Below are positions 53,134-61,817 of a stretch of DNA of 64,000 bases, in pieces. This DNA comes from Streptomyces capitiformicae. Its GTDB lineage: Bacteria > Actinomycetota > Actinomycetes > Streptomycetales > Streptomycetaceae. How positions within the stretch are numbered: the stretch's first letter is position 1; each line of letters opens with the position of its first letter. The notes beneath the pieces were generated by a model that was not told where the DNA came from, searched no databases, and worked only from the letters and a program-made list of their open reading frames with translations. The translations under genes and the position numbers were made by a program. The DNA is taken from positions 1,116,001-1,180,000 of the forward strand of contig NZ_CP022161.1 in assembly GCF_002214185.1 (NCBI RefSeq), given 5' to 3'.

Positions 53134-54211
53134 TGAGCCAGGTCGAAGTGTAGGAGTCGATTTCGTCGGACAGGCGGGCCTTGCCGGGCTCGTCGAGGAA
53201 GGACGCCGCCACCGCGTTCTTCGCGAGGGCGGCCAGCCCCTGCTCGTCGAGGTCGAGGAGCCGCGCGGCGATGGCGTACTCGTTGTTGAGGTCCGTGCCG
53301 AACATCGGCGGGTCGTCGGAGTTGATGGTGACCAGGACGCCCGCCCGCACGAACTCCTTGATCGGGTGCTCGTCGAGGGTGCGGACCGCGCGCGTGGCGA
53401 TGTTGGACGTCGGGCAGACCTCCAGGGCGACGCGGTGCTCGGCGAGGTGGGCGAGGAGCTTCGGGTCCTGCGCGGAGCTCGTGCCGTGGCCGATGCGCTC
53501 GGCGCGCAGCTCGGTCAGCGCGTCCCACACCGTCTCCGGCCCGGTGGTCTCGCCCGCGTGCGGCACCGACCGCAGCCCGGCGGCGATCGCCCGGTCGAAG
53601 TACGGCTTGAACTGCGGCCGGGGTACGCCGATCTCGGGCCCGCCGAGCCCGAACGACACCAGCCCCTCCGGACGCAGCCGGTCGTCGGTCGCGAGCCGTA
53701 CCGTCTCCTCGGCCGACACGAGCCCGGCCTCGCCGGGTATGTCGAAGCACCACCGCAGTACGGTCCCGAACTCGGACTCCGCCGCCTTGCGCGCGTCCTC
53801 GATCGCCTCCATGAAGGCCCGCTCGTCGATACCGCGACGGGTGGACGAGTAAGGCGTGACGGTCAGCTCGGCGTACCGCACCTGCTGCCGGGCCAGGTCC
53901 CGCGCCACCTCGAACGTCAGCAGCCGGACGTCCTCCGGGGTTCGGATCAGGTCGACGACGGACAGATACACCTGGATGAAGTGGGCGAAGTCCGTGAACG
54001 TGAAGTAGTCCGCGAGCGCCTCGGGGTCGGTCGGCACCTTGGAGTCGGGGTGACGGGCGGCCAGTTCAGCGACGATACGGGGGGAGGCGGAGCCGACGTG
54101 GTGCACGTGCAGTTCGGCCTTGGGCAGGCCGGCGATGAAGGCGTGCGGGTCGCGGGTGCCGGATGTGCTGGGCATGGCCGATGCGCCGGGCGCGGTGCGG
54201 TTGTCGGTCAA
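53126..54211 (-). CDS. adenosine deaminase-family enzyme, probably aminodeoxyfutalosine deaminase
   Basis: The 361-residue amidohydrolase has metal ligands in KAELHVHHVGS, the HAGE motif (VPHAGETTG), RIGHGT and NSDDPPMFGT. The residues after the HxH motif (HVGSASPRIV) differ from true adenosine deaminases (HLDG). As I recall, the S. coelicolor orthologue in this position deaminates 6-aminodeoxyfutalosine in the menaquinone futalosine pathway; adenosine deaminase is the fallback call. The start TTG 54211 follows GGGGAGGAACC; the ATG at 54175 is an alternative. Confidence 0.8.
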   Translation of the reverse strand: MTDNRTAPGASAMPSTSGTRDPHAFIAGLPKAELHVHHVGSASPRIVAELAARHPDSKVPTDPEALADYFTFTDFAHFIQVYLSVVDLIRTPEDVRLLTFEVARDLARQQVRYAELTVTPYSSTRRGIDERAFMEAIEDARKAAESEFGTVLRWCFDIPGEAGLVSAEETVRLATDDRLRPEGLVSFGLGGPEIGVPRPQFKPYFDRAIAAGLRSVPHAGETTGPETVWDALTELRAERIGHGTSSAQDPKLLAHLAEHRVALEVCPTSNIATRAVRTLDEHPIKEFVRAGVLVTINSDDPPMFGTDLNNEYAIAARLLDLDEQGLAALAKNAVAASFLDEPGKARLSDEIDSYTSTWLTP

Positions 54212-54408
54212 GGTTCCTCCCCGGGAACGGCGTCCGCCCCGGACCGTGGTCGTCGTCGGGGGGGCGCGGATGATCGGCTGATCGATGACTCGGGGATCAT
54301 CGTAGGCGGCGGTCCCACCGGCGGAACCCGGGCCTTAGCATGACCGAACGTACGACGTAGCAGTACGGCGGAAACAACGGAACAGAACGGTACAGAGGGG
54401 ACCCGCGC

Positions 54409-55221
54409 ATGTCGTCCGACGAGGAACAGACTCCGGCGTCGCCGGCGCACACCCCCCAGCCGGACCCCTGGGTGCCCCCGCAGGACCGCACTCCGACCCT
54501 GGACAAGTCCATCGGCTCCGCCGAGTCGACGGCTCTCCAGGCGCCCCCGGCACCCCAGCCATGGGTCGGCCCCAACGCCTTCGCAGCCCCGGGCGGGCCG
54601 CAGCCCCCTTCGGCCTCCGTGCCCACCACGTTTCCTCCCGCTCCCAACCCCTTCGGCCCGCCCGGAGCCGGTGCCCCCGGCGGACCCGTGCCTCCCCCGC
54701 CCATCAGCCCTGACGGGCCTGGCCACATCCCGTACGGCTATCCCCAGTACCCGGGCGCTCACACGCACGGTGGCGTCGGCTACAGCGCCCCCGGTTACGG
54801 CGGCGCCCCCGGCTATGGCGTCCCTGGTTACGCCTGGCCCGGGATGGCGCCCCCGCCGAGCAACGGCATGGGGATCGCGGCGATGGTTCTCGGGATCTGC
54901 GCCGCTGCCCTGTTCTGTCTCTGGCCGCTGGCGATCCTGCTCGGGATCCTGGCCGTGATCTTCGGGTGCATAGGCCGGGCAAAGGCGCGCCGGGGCGAGG
55001 CGACGAACCCGGGGCATGCCCTGGCGGGGATCATCTGCGGCGCGGCCGGCGTCCTGCTGGGCATCGGCTTCATCGTCCTCATCATCGTGGCGCCGGACGG
55101 CACCAGCGACGACTCGGACACCGACCCCCTCTACGACGACGGCTACTCCACGTCCCTGTCCCTGACGCTGCAGCCCCGCGACATGGCCACGTTCACCGAA
55201 CTCGCCCAACTCGCCGACTAG
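54409..55221 (+). CDS. DUF4190-type membrane protein with long P/G-rich N-terminus
   Basis: 270 residues. The first ~150 are low-complexity (P, G, A, Y; PYGYPQYPGAHTHGGVGYSA, then PGYGGAPGYGVPGY). Two membrane helices follow (MGIAAMVLGICAAALFCLWP with its continuation, and LAGIICGAAGVLLGIGFIVL), separated by the conserved-looking GCIGRAKARRGEATNPGHAL. The C-terminus is acidic. The domain is common in actinobacteria and its role is unknown. The ATG at 54409 follows AGAGGGGAC. Confidence 0.85.
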   Translation: MSSDEEQTPASPAHTPQPDPWVPPQDRTPTLDKSIGSAESTALQAPPAPQPWVGPNAFAAPGGPQPPSASVPTTFPPAPNPFGPPGAGAPGGPVPPPPISPDGPGHIPYGYPQYPGAHTHGGVGYSAPGYGGAPGYGVPGYAWPGMAPPPSNGMGIAAMVLGICAAALFCLWPLAILLGILAVIFGCIGRAKARRGEATNPGHALAGIICGAAGVLLGIGFIVLIIVAPDGTSDDSDTDPLYDDGYSTSLSLTLQPRDMATFTELAQLAD

Positions 55222-55225
55222 GGCC

Positions 55226-55792
55226 CTACGCCTCACCGCCGGCGAGCAACCGCTCCCGGGCCGCCATCAGCGCGAAGCCCAGGAGGTTGGGGCCCCGCCA
55301 CCGTGCGGGGTCCATGGCTCGCTCGTCGTCCGCCGCGAGGCCGATGCCCCAGACACGGTCCATGGGGCTGGCCTCCACGAGTACGCGGTTCCCCGTGCCC
55401 AGCAGGAACGCCCGCAGGTCCGCGTGCGCGGCGAACTTGTGGATGCTGCCCTCGGCGACGATCCCGAAGCGCTCCCGCTGCCACAGGGACTCGTCGAAGC
55501 CACGGACGAGCCGCCCGACCTTCTTGGCCTGCGCGGGGCTCGACGCCGCGACGGCCTTCTTCTCCGCCTCCGCGTCCTCGAACAGCCGGGCCTTGGACGC
55601 CATCATCCAGTGCTCGGCCGTCGCGTACTCCACCCCGTCCACCGTGAACGGTGACGGCCACCACTGACTCAGGCAGCTCGCGCCCACCTGCCCGTCGGGC
55701 CGCGGCCGGTGCCCCCAGAAGTGCAGGTACTTGACCCTCGCCCCCGCCTGGACCTCCCTGATCAGGGTGTCCCAAGAATCGATCTTCGCCAT
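55226..55792 (-). CDS. NADAR family (ADP-ribose-processing) protein
   Basis: The 188-residue protein has the NADAR core YLHFWGHRPRP, ASCLSQWWPSPFTVDGVEYA, TAEHWMMASKARLF and DRVWGIGLAADD. NADAR proteins cleave ADP-ribose adducts or related N-glycosides. The ATG at 55792 (MAKIDSWDTL) is preferred over GTG 55822. CACACT lies seven bases upstream on the minus strand, so the transcript may be leaderless. It converges on the DUF4190 gene with only four bases between. Confidence 0.88.
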   Translation of the reverse strand: MAKIDSWDTLIREVQAGARVKYLHFWGHRPRPDGQVGASCLSQWWPSPFTVDGVEYATAEHWMMASKARLFEDAEAEKKAVAASSPAQAKKVGRLVRGFDESLWQRERFGIVAEGSIHKFAAHADLRAFLLGTGNRVLVEASPMDRVWGIGLAADDERAMDPARWRGPNLLGFALMAARERLLAGGEA

Positions 55793-55959
55793 GTCCGAAA
55801 GTGTGGCAGCCACCGCTGACAATCCGTCCTCGAATTTCCACCCGACTGCACTACCTGGTCGACAGATTCCGTCGCGTAACCAAAAGGCAACAACGGAATC
55901 CCTTGTTGAAGCCCCATGGCTCTGTCAGGATCGGCACTCAAATCGACCTGGAGCTACGC

Positions 55960-57474
55960 ATGCAGGAACGCTTCGCGGACGGCGCGCAGTACATCGCCGG
56001 CCGCTTGATGAAGGGCACGTCCGGCCGTACTCACGCCGTGGTCGATCCGGCCACCGGTGACGAGGTGTACAGGTACGACCTGGCCGGTACGGACGATGTG
56101 GACGCGGCCGTCGCCGCCGCGCGTGAGGCGTTCTGGGGCTGGGCCGCCACCACTCCCGGCGAGCGTTCCGACGCGCTGCACCGCTTCGCCGGCGTCCTCG
56201 CCGACCGGGCGGAGGAGTTCGCGCGGGCCGAGTCGCTGCAGTGCGGGAAGCCGCTCAAGCTGACACGCGAGTTCGACGTACCGGGCACCATCGACAACAT
56301 CGCCTTCTTCGCGGGCGCCGCCCGGCACCTCCAGGGCCAGTCGGCCGGCGAATACTCCGGCGACCACACCTCGTACATACGCCGTGAGCCCATCGGGGTC
56401 GTCGGTTCCATCGCGCCCTGGAACTATCCGCTCCAGATGGCCGCCTGGAAGATCCTCCCGGCGATCGCCGCGGGCAACACGATCGTCCTGAAGCCCGCCG
56501 AACTGACCCCGCTCACCTCGCTGCTCTTCGCGCGGGCCGCCACGGACGCGGGCATCCCGGACGGTGTGATCAACATCGTCACCGGTACGGGCACGGAGGC
56601 CGGAGAGCACCTCGTCGGGCACCCCGACGTGGCCATGACCTCCTTCACCGGTTCCACCGCAGTCGGCAAGCGGGTCGCCGAGATCGCCACCGCAAACGTC
56701 AAGCGGATCCATCTGGAGCTGGGCGGCAAGGCGCCCTTCGTCGTCTTCGACGACGCGGACCTGGAGGCCGCCGTCCACGGCGCGGTAGCGGGCGCCCTCA
56801 TCAACACCGGGCAAGACTGCACGGCGGCCACGCGCGCGTACGTCCAGCGTCCCCTCTTCGAGGAGTTCGTCGCCAAGACGGCCGCCCTCATGGAGACCGT
56901 CCGGCTCGGCGATCCCTTCGCCCCGGGCACCGACCTGGGCCCGCTGATCTCGCACGCCCAGCGTGACCGGGTCGCCGCCATCGTCGAGCGGGCACGCGCG
57001 TACGCGCGCGTGGTCACCGGCGGTGAGGCGCCCCAGGGGGAGTTGGCGAACGGCGCCTACTATCGGCCGACGCTCATCGCCAACGCGCCCCAGGACAGCG
57101 AGATCGTCCAGTCCGAGATCTTCGGACCGGTCCTCGTGGTGCTGCCCTTCGACAGCGACGACGAGGGCATCCGGCTGGCCAACGACACGCCGTACGGGCT
57201 CGCGGCCTCCGCCTGGAGCCGGGACGTCTACCGGGCGAACCGTGCGACACGGGAGATCAGGGCGGGGTGCGTGTGGGTGAACGACCACATCCCGATCATC
57301 AGCGAGATGCCACACGGCGGATACAAGGCGTCCGGCTTCGGCAAGGACATGTCCGCGTACTCGTTCGAGGAGTACACCCAGATCAAGCACGTCATGTTCG
57401 ACAATACGGCGGTCGCCAGGAAGGGCTGGCACCGCACGATCTTCGGGGACCGCCGACCAGACGGGCACCGCTAG
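55960..57474 (+). CDS. aldehyde dehydrogenase, gamma-aminobutyraldehyde type
   Basis: The 504-residue NAD-dependent enzyme has WNYPLQMAAWKILPAIAAGN, Glu in ELGGKAPFVVFDDADL, and catalytic Cys in NTGQDCTAATR. It heads the polyamine transporter genes, so its likely job is oxidising 4-aminobutanal or a related aminoaldehyde after oxidative deamination. The ATG at 55960 follows GGAG; the frame is open to 55801 but crosses the promoter region. It is a paralogue of the enzyme at 43946-45385. A polyamine-binding protein follows 119 bases later. Confidence 0.9.
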   Translation: MQERFADGAQYIAGRLMKGTSGRTHAVVDPATGDEVYRYDLAGTDDVDAAVAAAREAFWGWAATTPGERSDALHRFAGVLADRAEEFARAESLQCGKPLKLTREFDVPGTIDNIAFFAGAARHLQGQSAGEYSGDHTSYIRREPIGVVGSIAPWNYPLQMAAWKILPAIAAGNTIVLKPAELTPLTSLLFARAATDAGIPDGVINIVTGTGTEAGEHLVGHPDVAMTSFTGSTAVGKRVAEIATANVKRIHLELGGKAPFVVFDDADLEAAVHGAVAGALINTGQDCTAATRAYVQRPLFEEFVAKTAALMETVRLGDPFAPGTDLGPLISHAQRDRVAAIVERARAYARVVTGGEAPQGELANGAYYRPTLIANAPQDSEIVQSEIFGPVLVVLPFDSDDEGIRLANDTPYGLAASAWSRDVYRANRATREIRAGCVWVNDHIPIISEMPHGGYKASGFGKDMSAYSFEEYTQIKHVMFDNTAVARKGWHRTIFGDRRPDGHR

Positions 57475-57520
57475 TCACACGGGGACCGCCAGTCACACGG
57501 GGACCGCCAGTCACACGGGA
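57473..57520 (+). repeat. 18-base tandem repeat after the aldehyde dehydrogenase gene
   Basis: The unit AGTCACACGGGGACCGCC occurs at 57473-57490 and 57491-57508, with 12 bases of a third copy at 57509-57520. The first unit begins inside the dehydrogenase stop codon. Confidence 0.9.
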
Positions 57521-57556
57521 GTCCGGCCGCCCGACCCTCGGCCGGTCTCCTTCACC

Positions 57557-57585
57557 CTCCCGAAAGGGCACCTCCCGAAAGGGCA
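57557..57585 (+). repeat. 15-base duplication before the binding-protein gene
   Basis: CTCCCGAAAGGGCA occurs at 57557-57570 and 57572-57585 (period 15). The AAAGGG of the second copy lies just before the start codon region and may act as the ribosome site. Confidence 0.85.
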
Positions 57586-57593
57586 TCACGCGC

Positions 57594-58838
57594 ATGGAGC
57601 AGTACGAGCCCGACCGCTTGTCCCCGGCCCAGGTGGCCGCCATGCGGCGCAGCTTCAGGAACGGCAGGGCCGCCCTCAGCCGCCGTTCGCTGCTGCGCGC
57701 CGGAACCGGCGGCGCCCTCGCCGTCGGCGGGCTCGGGGCGCTGAGCGCCTGCGGCATCCCCGCGGCGAAGAACACCGCGGGCGTGTCGTCCGAGGACCAC
57801 TCGGCCAAGGAGAAGGAGATCGCCTTCTCCAACTGGACCGAGTACATGGACGTCGACGACAGCGGAAAGCACCACCCCAGCCTGGAGGCGTTCACCAAGC
57901 GCACCGGCATCAAGGTCAAGTACACCGAGGACATCAACGACAACGTCGAGTTCTTCGGCAAGATCAAGCCGCAGCTCGCCGCCGGTCAGGACACCGGACG
58001 CGATCTGATCTGCGTCACCGACTGGCTCGCGGCCCGTCTCATCCGCTTCGGGTGGGTCCAGAAACTGGACCCGTCCAACCTGCCGCACGCCTTCCTGAAC
58101 CTCTCCCCGCAGTTCCGCAGCCCCGACTGGGACCCGGGACGCGCGTACTCGTACCCCTGGACCGGCATCTCCACCGTCATCGCCTACAACAAGAAGGCAC
58201 TCGACGGCGAGGAGGTGAAGTCGGTCTCCGACATGCTCGACAACCCCAGGCTCAAGGGCCGCATCGGCTTCCTCTCCGAGATGCGCGACAGCATCGGGAT
58301 GACCCTGCTGGACATGGGCAAGGACCCGGCGAAGTTCACCGACGACGACTACGACGCCGCGATCGCCCGCCTCCAGAAGGCCGTCGACAAGGGGCAGATC
58401 CGTCGCTTCACTGGCAACGACTACACCTCCGACCTCAGCAAGGGTGACTTCGCGGCCTGTCTCGCCTGGGCCGGTGACGTCGTCCAGCTCAAGGCCGACA
58501 GCCCCGACATCGACTTCCTCATCCCCGACAGCGGCTACATGACGTCCACGGACAACCTGCTGGTCCCGGGCAAGGCCCGGCACAAGACCAACGCCGAACG
58601 GCTCATCGACTACTACTACGAGCCGCAGTCGGCCGCCGAACTCGCCGCGTACATCAACTACGTGTGCCCCGTGGACGGCGTGCAGGCGGAGCTGGCCAAG
58701 ATCGACGAGAGCGCGGCGAACAACCCGCTGATCATTCCCGACGCGGCCATGGCGGCCAAGTCCCGCGCCTTCCGCTCCCTCAGCCAGAAGGAAGAGACGG
58801 CGTACGAAGAGAAGTTCGCGAAGCTGACGGGGGCGTGA
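57594..58838 (+). CDS. polyamine ABC transporter substrate-binding lipoprotein (Tat-exported)
   Basis: The 414-residue protein has a twin-arginine signal LSRRSLLRAGTGGALAVGG and lipobox LSAC, then a PotD/PotF-type fold (IAFSNWTEYMDVDDSG, GRDLICVTDWLAARLIRFGW, YSYPWTGISTVIAYNKKAL). It captures putrescine/spermidine-like amines outside the membrane. It is the first gene of a four-gene transporter set, and the oxidase gene downstream supports a polyamine substrate. The ATG at 57594 follows a repeated AAAGGG sequence. Confidence 0.92.
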   Translation: MEQYEPDRLSPAQVAAMRRSFRNGRAALSRRSLLRAGTGGALAVGGLGALSACGIPAAKNTAGVSSEDHSAKEKEIAFSNWTEYMDVDDSGKHHPSLEAFTKRTGIKVKYTEDINDNVEFFGKIKPQLAAGQDTGRDLICVTDWLAARLIRFGWVQKLDPSNLPHAFLNLSPQFRSPDWDPGRAYSYPWTGISTVIAYNKKALDGEEVKSVSDMLDNPRLKGRIGFLSEMRDSIGMTLLDMGKDPAKFTDDDYDAAIARLQKAVDKGQIRRFTGNDYTSDLSKGDFAACLAWAGDVVQLKADSPDIDFLIPDSGYMTSTDNLLVPGKARHKTNAERLIDYYYEPQSAAELAAYINYVCPVDGVQAELAKIDESAANNPLIIPDAAMAAKSRAFRSLSQKEETAYEEKFAKLTGA

Positions 58839-58846
58839 CGAGGACC

Positions 58847-60016
58847 ATGAAGACCACACAGAACAACAGCGGTGACGTCCGCCTCTCCGGCATAGGCAAG
58901 ACCTACGGGTCCTTCACCGCCGTGCATCCGCTCGATCTGACCGTGCCGGAAGGTTCCTTCTTCGCGCTGCTCGGGGCCTCCGGGTGTGGCAAGACGACCA
59001 CCCTGCGCATGATCGCCGGGTTGGAGGAACCTTCCTGCGGGACCATCTCGCTCGGCGATCACGACGTGACGCAGCTGCCGCCGTACAAGCGGCCGGTGAA
59101 CACGGTCTTCCAGTCGTACGCGCTCTTCCCGCACCTCGACATCTTCGAGAACGTCGCCTTCGGGCTGCGTCGCCGTGGCATCAGGAGCGTGAAGAAGCAG
59201 GTCGAGGAGATGCTGGAGCTGGTTCAGCTCGGTGAGCAGGCGCGTAAGAAGCCGCATCAGCTGTCGGGCGGCCAGCAGCAGCGTGTCGCCGTGGCCCGCG
59301 CGCTGATCAACCACCCCAAGGTGCTCCTCCTCGACGAACCCCTCGGTGCCCTCGACCTCAAGCTGCGCCGCCAGATGCAGCTTGAGCTGAAGCGCATCCA
59401 GACCGAGGTCGGCATCACGTTCATCCATGTCACCCACGACCAGGAGGAGGCCATGACCATGGCCGACACGGTCGCCGTGATGAACGCCGGCCGCGTCGAG
59501 CAACTCGGCTCACCCGCCGACCTGTACGAGAACCCGCGGACGACGTTCGTCGCCAACTTCCTCGGCACCTCCAACCTCATCGAGGCCGAGGTCGACTCCA
59601 AGAGCGGCGACGACATCGTGCTCAAGGCGGGCGACGGCAAACTGGTCCTTCCCGAGGCGCGGTGCAGCGCGCCCACCGCGACCGGCGGCAAGGTCCTCGT
59701 CGGCGTACGGCCCGAGAAGATCACCCTCACGCACGCGGACGACGCCGGGGAGATCCCGGTCGGCCGCAACCGCCTCACCGGGAAGATCGCCGCCACCAGT
59801 TTCATCGGCGTCTCCACGCAGTACGTGATCGACAGCTCGGTCTGCCCCGAGTTCGAGGTGTACGTCCAGAACATCGAACGCGACGCCCGGCTCGTCCCCG
59901 GCGCCGACGTCGTCCTGCACTGGAGCCCGGCGCACACCTTCGGGCTGGACGCCGCCCAGTCCCTGCTTGCTGGGACAGCGGGCTCCGCCGGTGTGGAAGA
60001 GGGAGCGGCCGCCTGA
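58847..60016 (+). CDS. polyamine ABC transporter ATP-binding protein
   Basis: The 389-residue PotA-type ATPase has Walker A GASGCGKTTTLRMIAG, Q-loop FQSYALFPHLDIFENV, signature LSGGQQQRVAVARAL, Walker B VLLLDEPLGALDLK and HDQEEAMTMAD, then a TOBE domain (GVRPEKITLTHADD). ATG 58847 is used; GTG 58835 would overlap the previous stop codon as GTGA and is equally possible. Its end overlaps the permease start by one base (TGATG). Confidence 0.94.
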   Translation: MKTTQNNSGDVRLSGIGKTYGSFTAVHPLDLTVPEGSFFALLGASGCGKTTTLRMIAGLEEPSCGTISLGDHDVTQLPPYKRPVNTVFQSYALFPHLDIFENVAFGLRRRGIRSVKKQVEEMLELVQLGEQARKKPHQLSGGQQQRVAVARALINHPKVLLLDEPLGALDLKLRRQMQLELKRIQTEVGITFIHVTHDQEEAMTMADTVAVMNAGRVEQLGSPADLYENPRTTFVANFLGTSNLIEAEVDSKSGDDIVLKAGDGKLVLPEARCSAPTATGGKVLVGVRPEKITLTHADDAGEIPVGRNRLTGKIAATSFIGVSTQYVIDSSVCPEFEVYVQNIERDARLVPGADVVLHWSPAHTFGLDAAQSLLAGTAGSAGVEEGAAA

Positions 60017-60951
60017 TGCCGACACTCACCGAAGCCGAGGCGCCACCGCCTCTCGCGCCCGCCCCGACCACCGCGACGCCGCCTCGCAAGTCGGGCCGCT
60101 GGACGCCGTATCTGCTGCTCGCGCCCGGTCTGATCTGGTTGCTGGTGTTCTTCGCGATGCCGGTGGTCTACCAGGCCTCCACGTCCGTGCAGACGGGCTC
60201 CCTGGAGGAGGGGTACAAGGTCACCTGGCACTTCGCGACGTACTGGGACGCGCTGAGCGAGTACTACCCGCAGTTCCTGCGCTCGGTGCTCTACGCGGGC
60301 TCGGCGACGCTCCTGTGTCTGCTGCTGGGCTATCCGCTGGCGTATCTGATCGCGTTCCGTGCGGGACGGTGGCGCAATCTGATCCTGATCCTGGTGATCG
60401 CGCCGTTCTTCACCAGCTTCCTGATCCGTACGCTCGCCTGGAAGACGATCCTGTCGGACGGCGGCCCGGTCGTCGGCGCCCTCAACTCGCTGCACGTCCT
60501 GGATGTCACCAGCTGGCTCGGTCTGACGGCGGGGGACCGGGTGCTGGCCACGCCGCTCGCGGTGGTCTGCGGTCTCACGTACAACTTCCTGCCGTTCATG
60601 ATCCTGCCGCTGTACACCTCACTCGAACGCATCGACGGGCGGTTGCACGAGGCGGCCGGCGATCTGTACGCGAGGCCGATCACCACGTTCCGCAAGGTCA
60701 CGTTCCCGCTGTCCATGCCCGGTGTCGTCTCCGGGACGCTGCTGACCTTCATTCCGGCGAGCGGTGACTATGTGAACGCCGAACTGCTCGGCTCCACCAA
60801 CACCCAGATGATCGGCAACGTCATCCAGAGCCAATTCCTGCGGATCCTGGACTATCCGACGGCGGCGGCCCTTTCGTTCATCCTCATGGCCGCGATTCTC
60901 CTCATGGTCACGGTCTACATCCGTAAGTCCGGGACGGAGGATCTGGTTTAA
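60016..60951 (+). CDS. polyamine ABC transporter permease, PotB type
   Basis: The 311-residue inner-membrane protein has six helices (LLLAPGLIWLLVFFAMPVVY, ATLLCLLLGYPLAYLIAF, NLILILVIAPFFTSFLIRTL) and the EAA loop LHEAAGDLYARPITTFRKVT. A proline/alanine-rich cytosolic leader of ~28 residues precedes helix 1. It is coupled to the ATPase gene by TGATG and to the next permease gene by an adjacent start codon. Confidence 0.94.
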   Translation: MPTLTEAEAPPPLAPAPTTATPPRKSGRWTPYLLLAPGLIWLLVFFAMPVVYQASTSVQTGSLEEGYKVTWHFATYWDALSEYYPQFLRSVLYAGSATLLCLLLGYPLAYLIAFRAGRWRNLILILVIAPFFTSFLIRTLAWKTILSDGGPVVGALNSLHVLDVTSWLGLTAGDRVLATPLAVVCGLTYNFLPFMILPLYTSLERIDGRLHEAAGDLYARPITTFRKVTFPLSMPGVVSGTLLTFIPASGDYVNAELLGSTNTQMIGNVIQSQFLRILDYPTAAALSFILMAAILLMVTVYIRKSGTEDLV

Positions 60952-61779
60952 ATGGACACGCGACGGAGTCGCAAATCTGGCACGAGCGTCAACTGGCTCA
61001 AGCGCCATCTCGTCGTCATCGCGGGACTTCTGACGCTCGGCTATCTGCTCCTGCCGAATATCGTCGTCACCGTCTTCTCCTTCAACCAGCCGAAAGGCCG
61101 CTTCAATTACGAGTGGCAGAAGTTCTCCACGGACGCCTGGACCGATCCGTGCGGCGTGGCCGACCTGTGCGGCTCGCTCACGCTCAGCCTCCAGCTGGCC
61201 GCCTGGGCGACGCTCGGCGCGACCGTCCTCGGCACCCTGATCGCCTTCGCGCTGGTGCGGTACCGCTTTCGCGCGCGGGGCGCGGTGAACTCGCTGATCT
61301 TCCTGCCGATGGCGATGCCCGAGGTCGTGATGGCCGCCTCTCTGCTCACCCTTTTCCTCAACCTGGGTGCCCAGTTGGGTTTCTGGACGATCCTGATCGC
61401 CCACATCATGTTCTGCCTCAGCTTCGTCGTGGTCGCCGTCAAGGCGCGCGTGATGTCGATGGACCCGAGGCTGGAGGAAGCCGCGCGGGATCTGTACGCC
61501 GGGCCCGTGCAGACCTTCGTCAGGGTCACGCTCCCGATCGCCGCCCCCGGCATCGCGGCGGGCGCGCTGCTCGCCTTCGCGCTCTCCTTCGACGATTTCA
61601 TCATCACCAATTTCAACGCGGGCGCGACCGTCACCTTCCCCATGTTCGTCTGGGGTTCGGCACAGCGCGGCACGCCGGTTCAGATCAATGTCATCGGTAC
61701 GGCCATGTTCCTCGTCGCCGTACTGTTCGTGGTGGCCGGAATGGTCATCGGAAACCGCAGAAAGCGACAGAAGGCATAA
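60952..61779 (+). CDS. polyamine ABC transporter permease, PotC type
   Basis: The 275-residue protein has six helices (LVVIAGLLTLGYLLLPNIVV, LIFLPMAMPEVVMAASLLTL, FVVVAVKARVMS) and the EAA loop LEEAARDLYAGPVQTFVRVT. A Cys pair in an outer loop (DPCGVADLCGS) may form a disulfide. The ATG at 60952 follows the stop of the PotB-type gene directly. It ends 38 bases before the oxidase gene. Confidence 0.93.
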   Translation: MDTRRSRKSGTSVNWLKRHLVVIAGLLTLGYLLLPNIVVTVFSFNQPKGRFNYEWQKFSTDAWTDPCGVADLCGSLTLSLQLAAWATLGATVLGTLIAFALVRYRFRARGAVNSLIFLPMAMPEVVMAASLLTLFLNLGAQLGFWTILIAHIMFCLSFVVVAVKARVMSMDPRLEEAARDLYAGPVQTFVRVTLPIAAPGIAAGALLAFALSFDDFIITNFNAGATVTFPMFVWGSAQRGTPVQINVIGTAMFLVAVLFVVAGMVIGNRRKRQKA

Positions 61780-61817
61780 CGCCTGCCATACGGAAATCTC
61801 TGTAGGGAGTTGAAATC

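Noticed and set aside
57473..57520. CRISPR or attachment site
   Set aside because: Direct tandem copies without spacers; no integrase or tRNA nearby.
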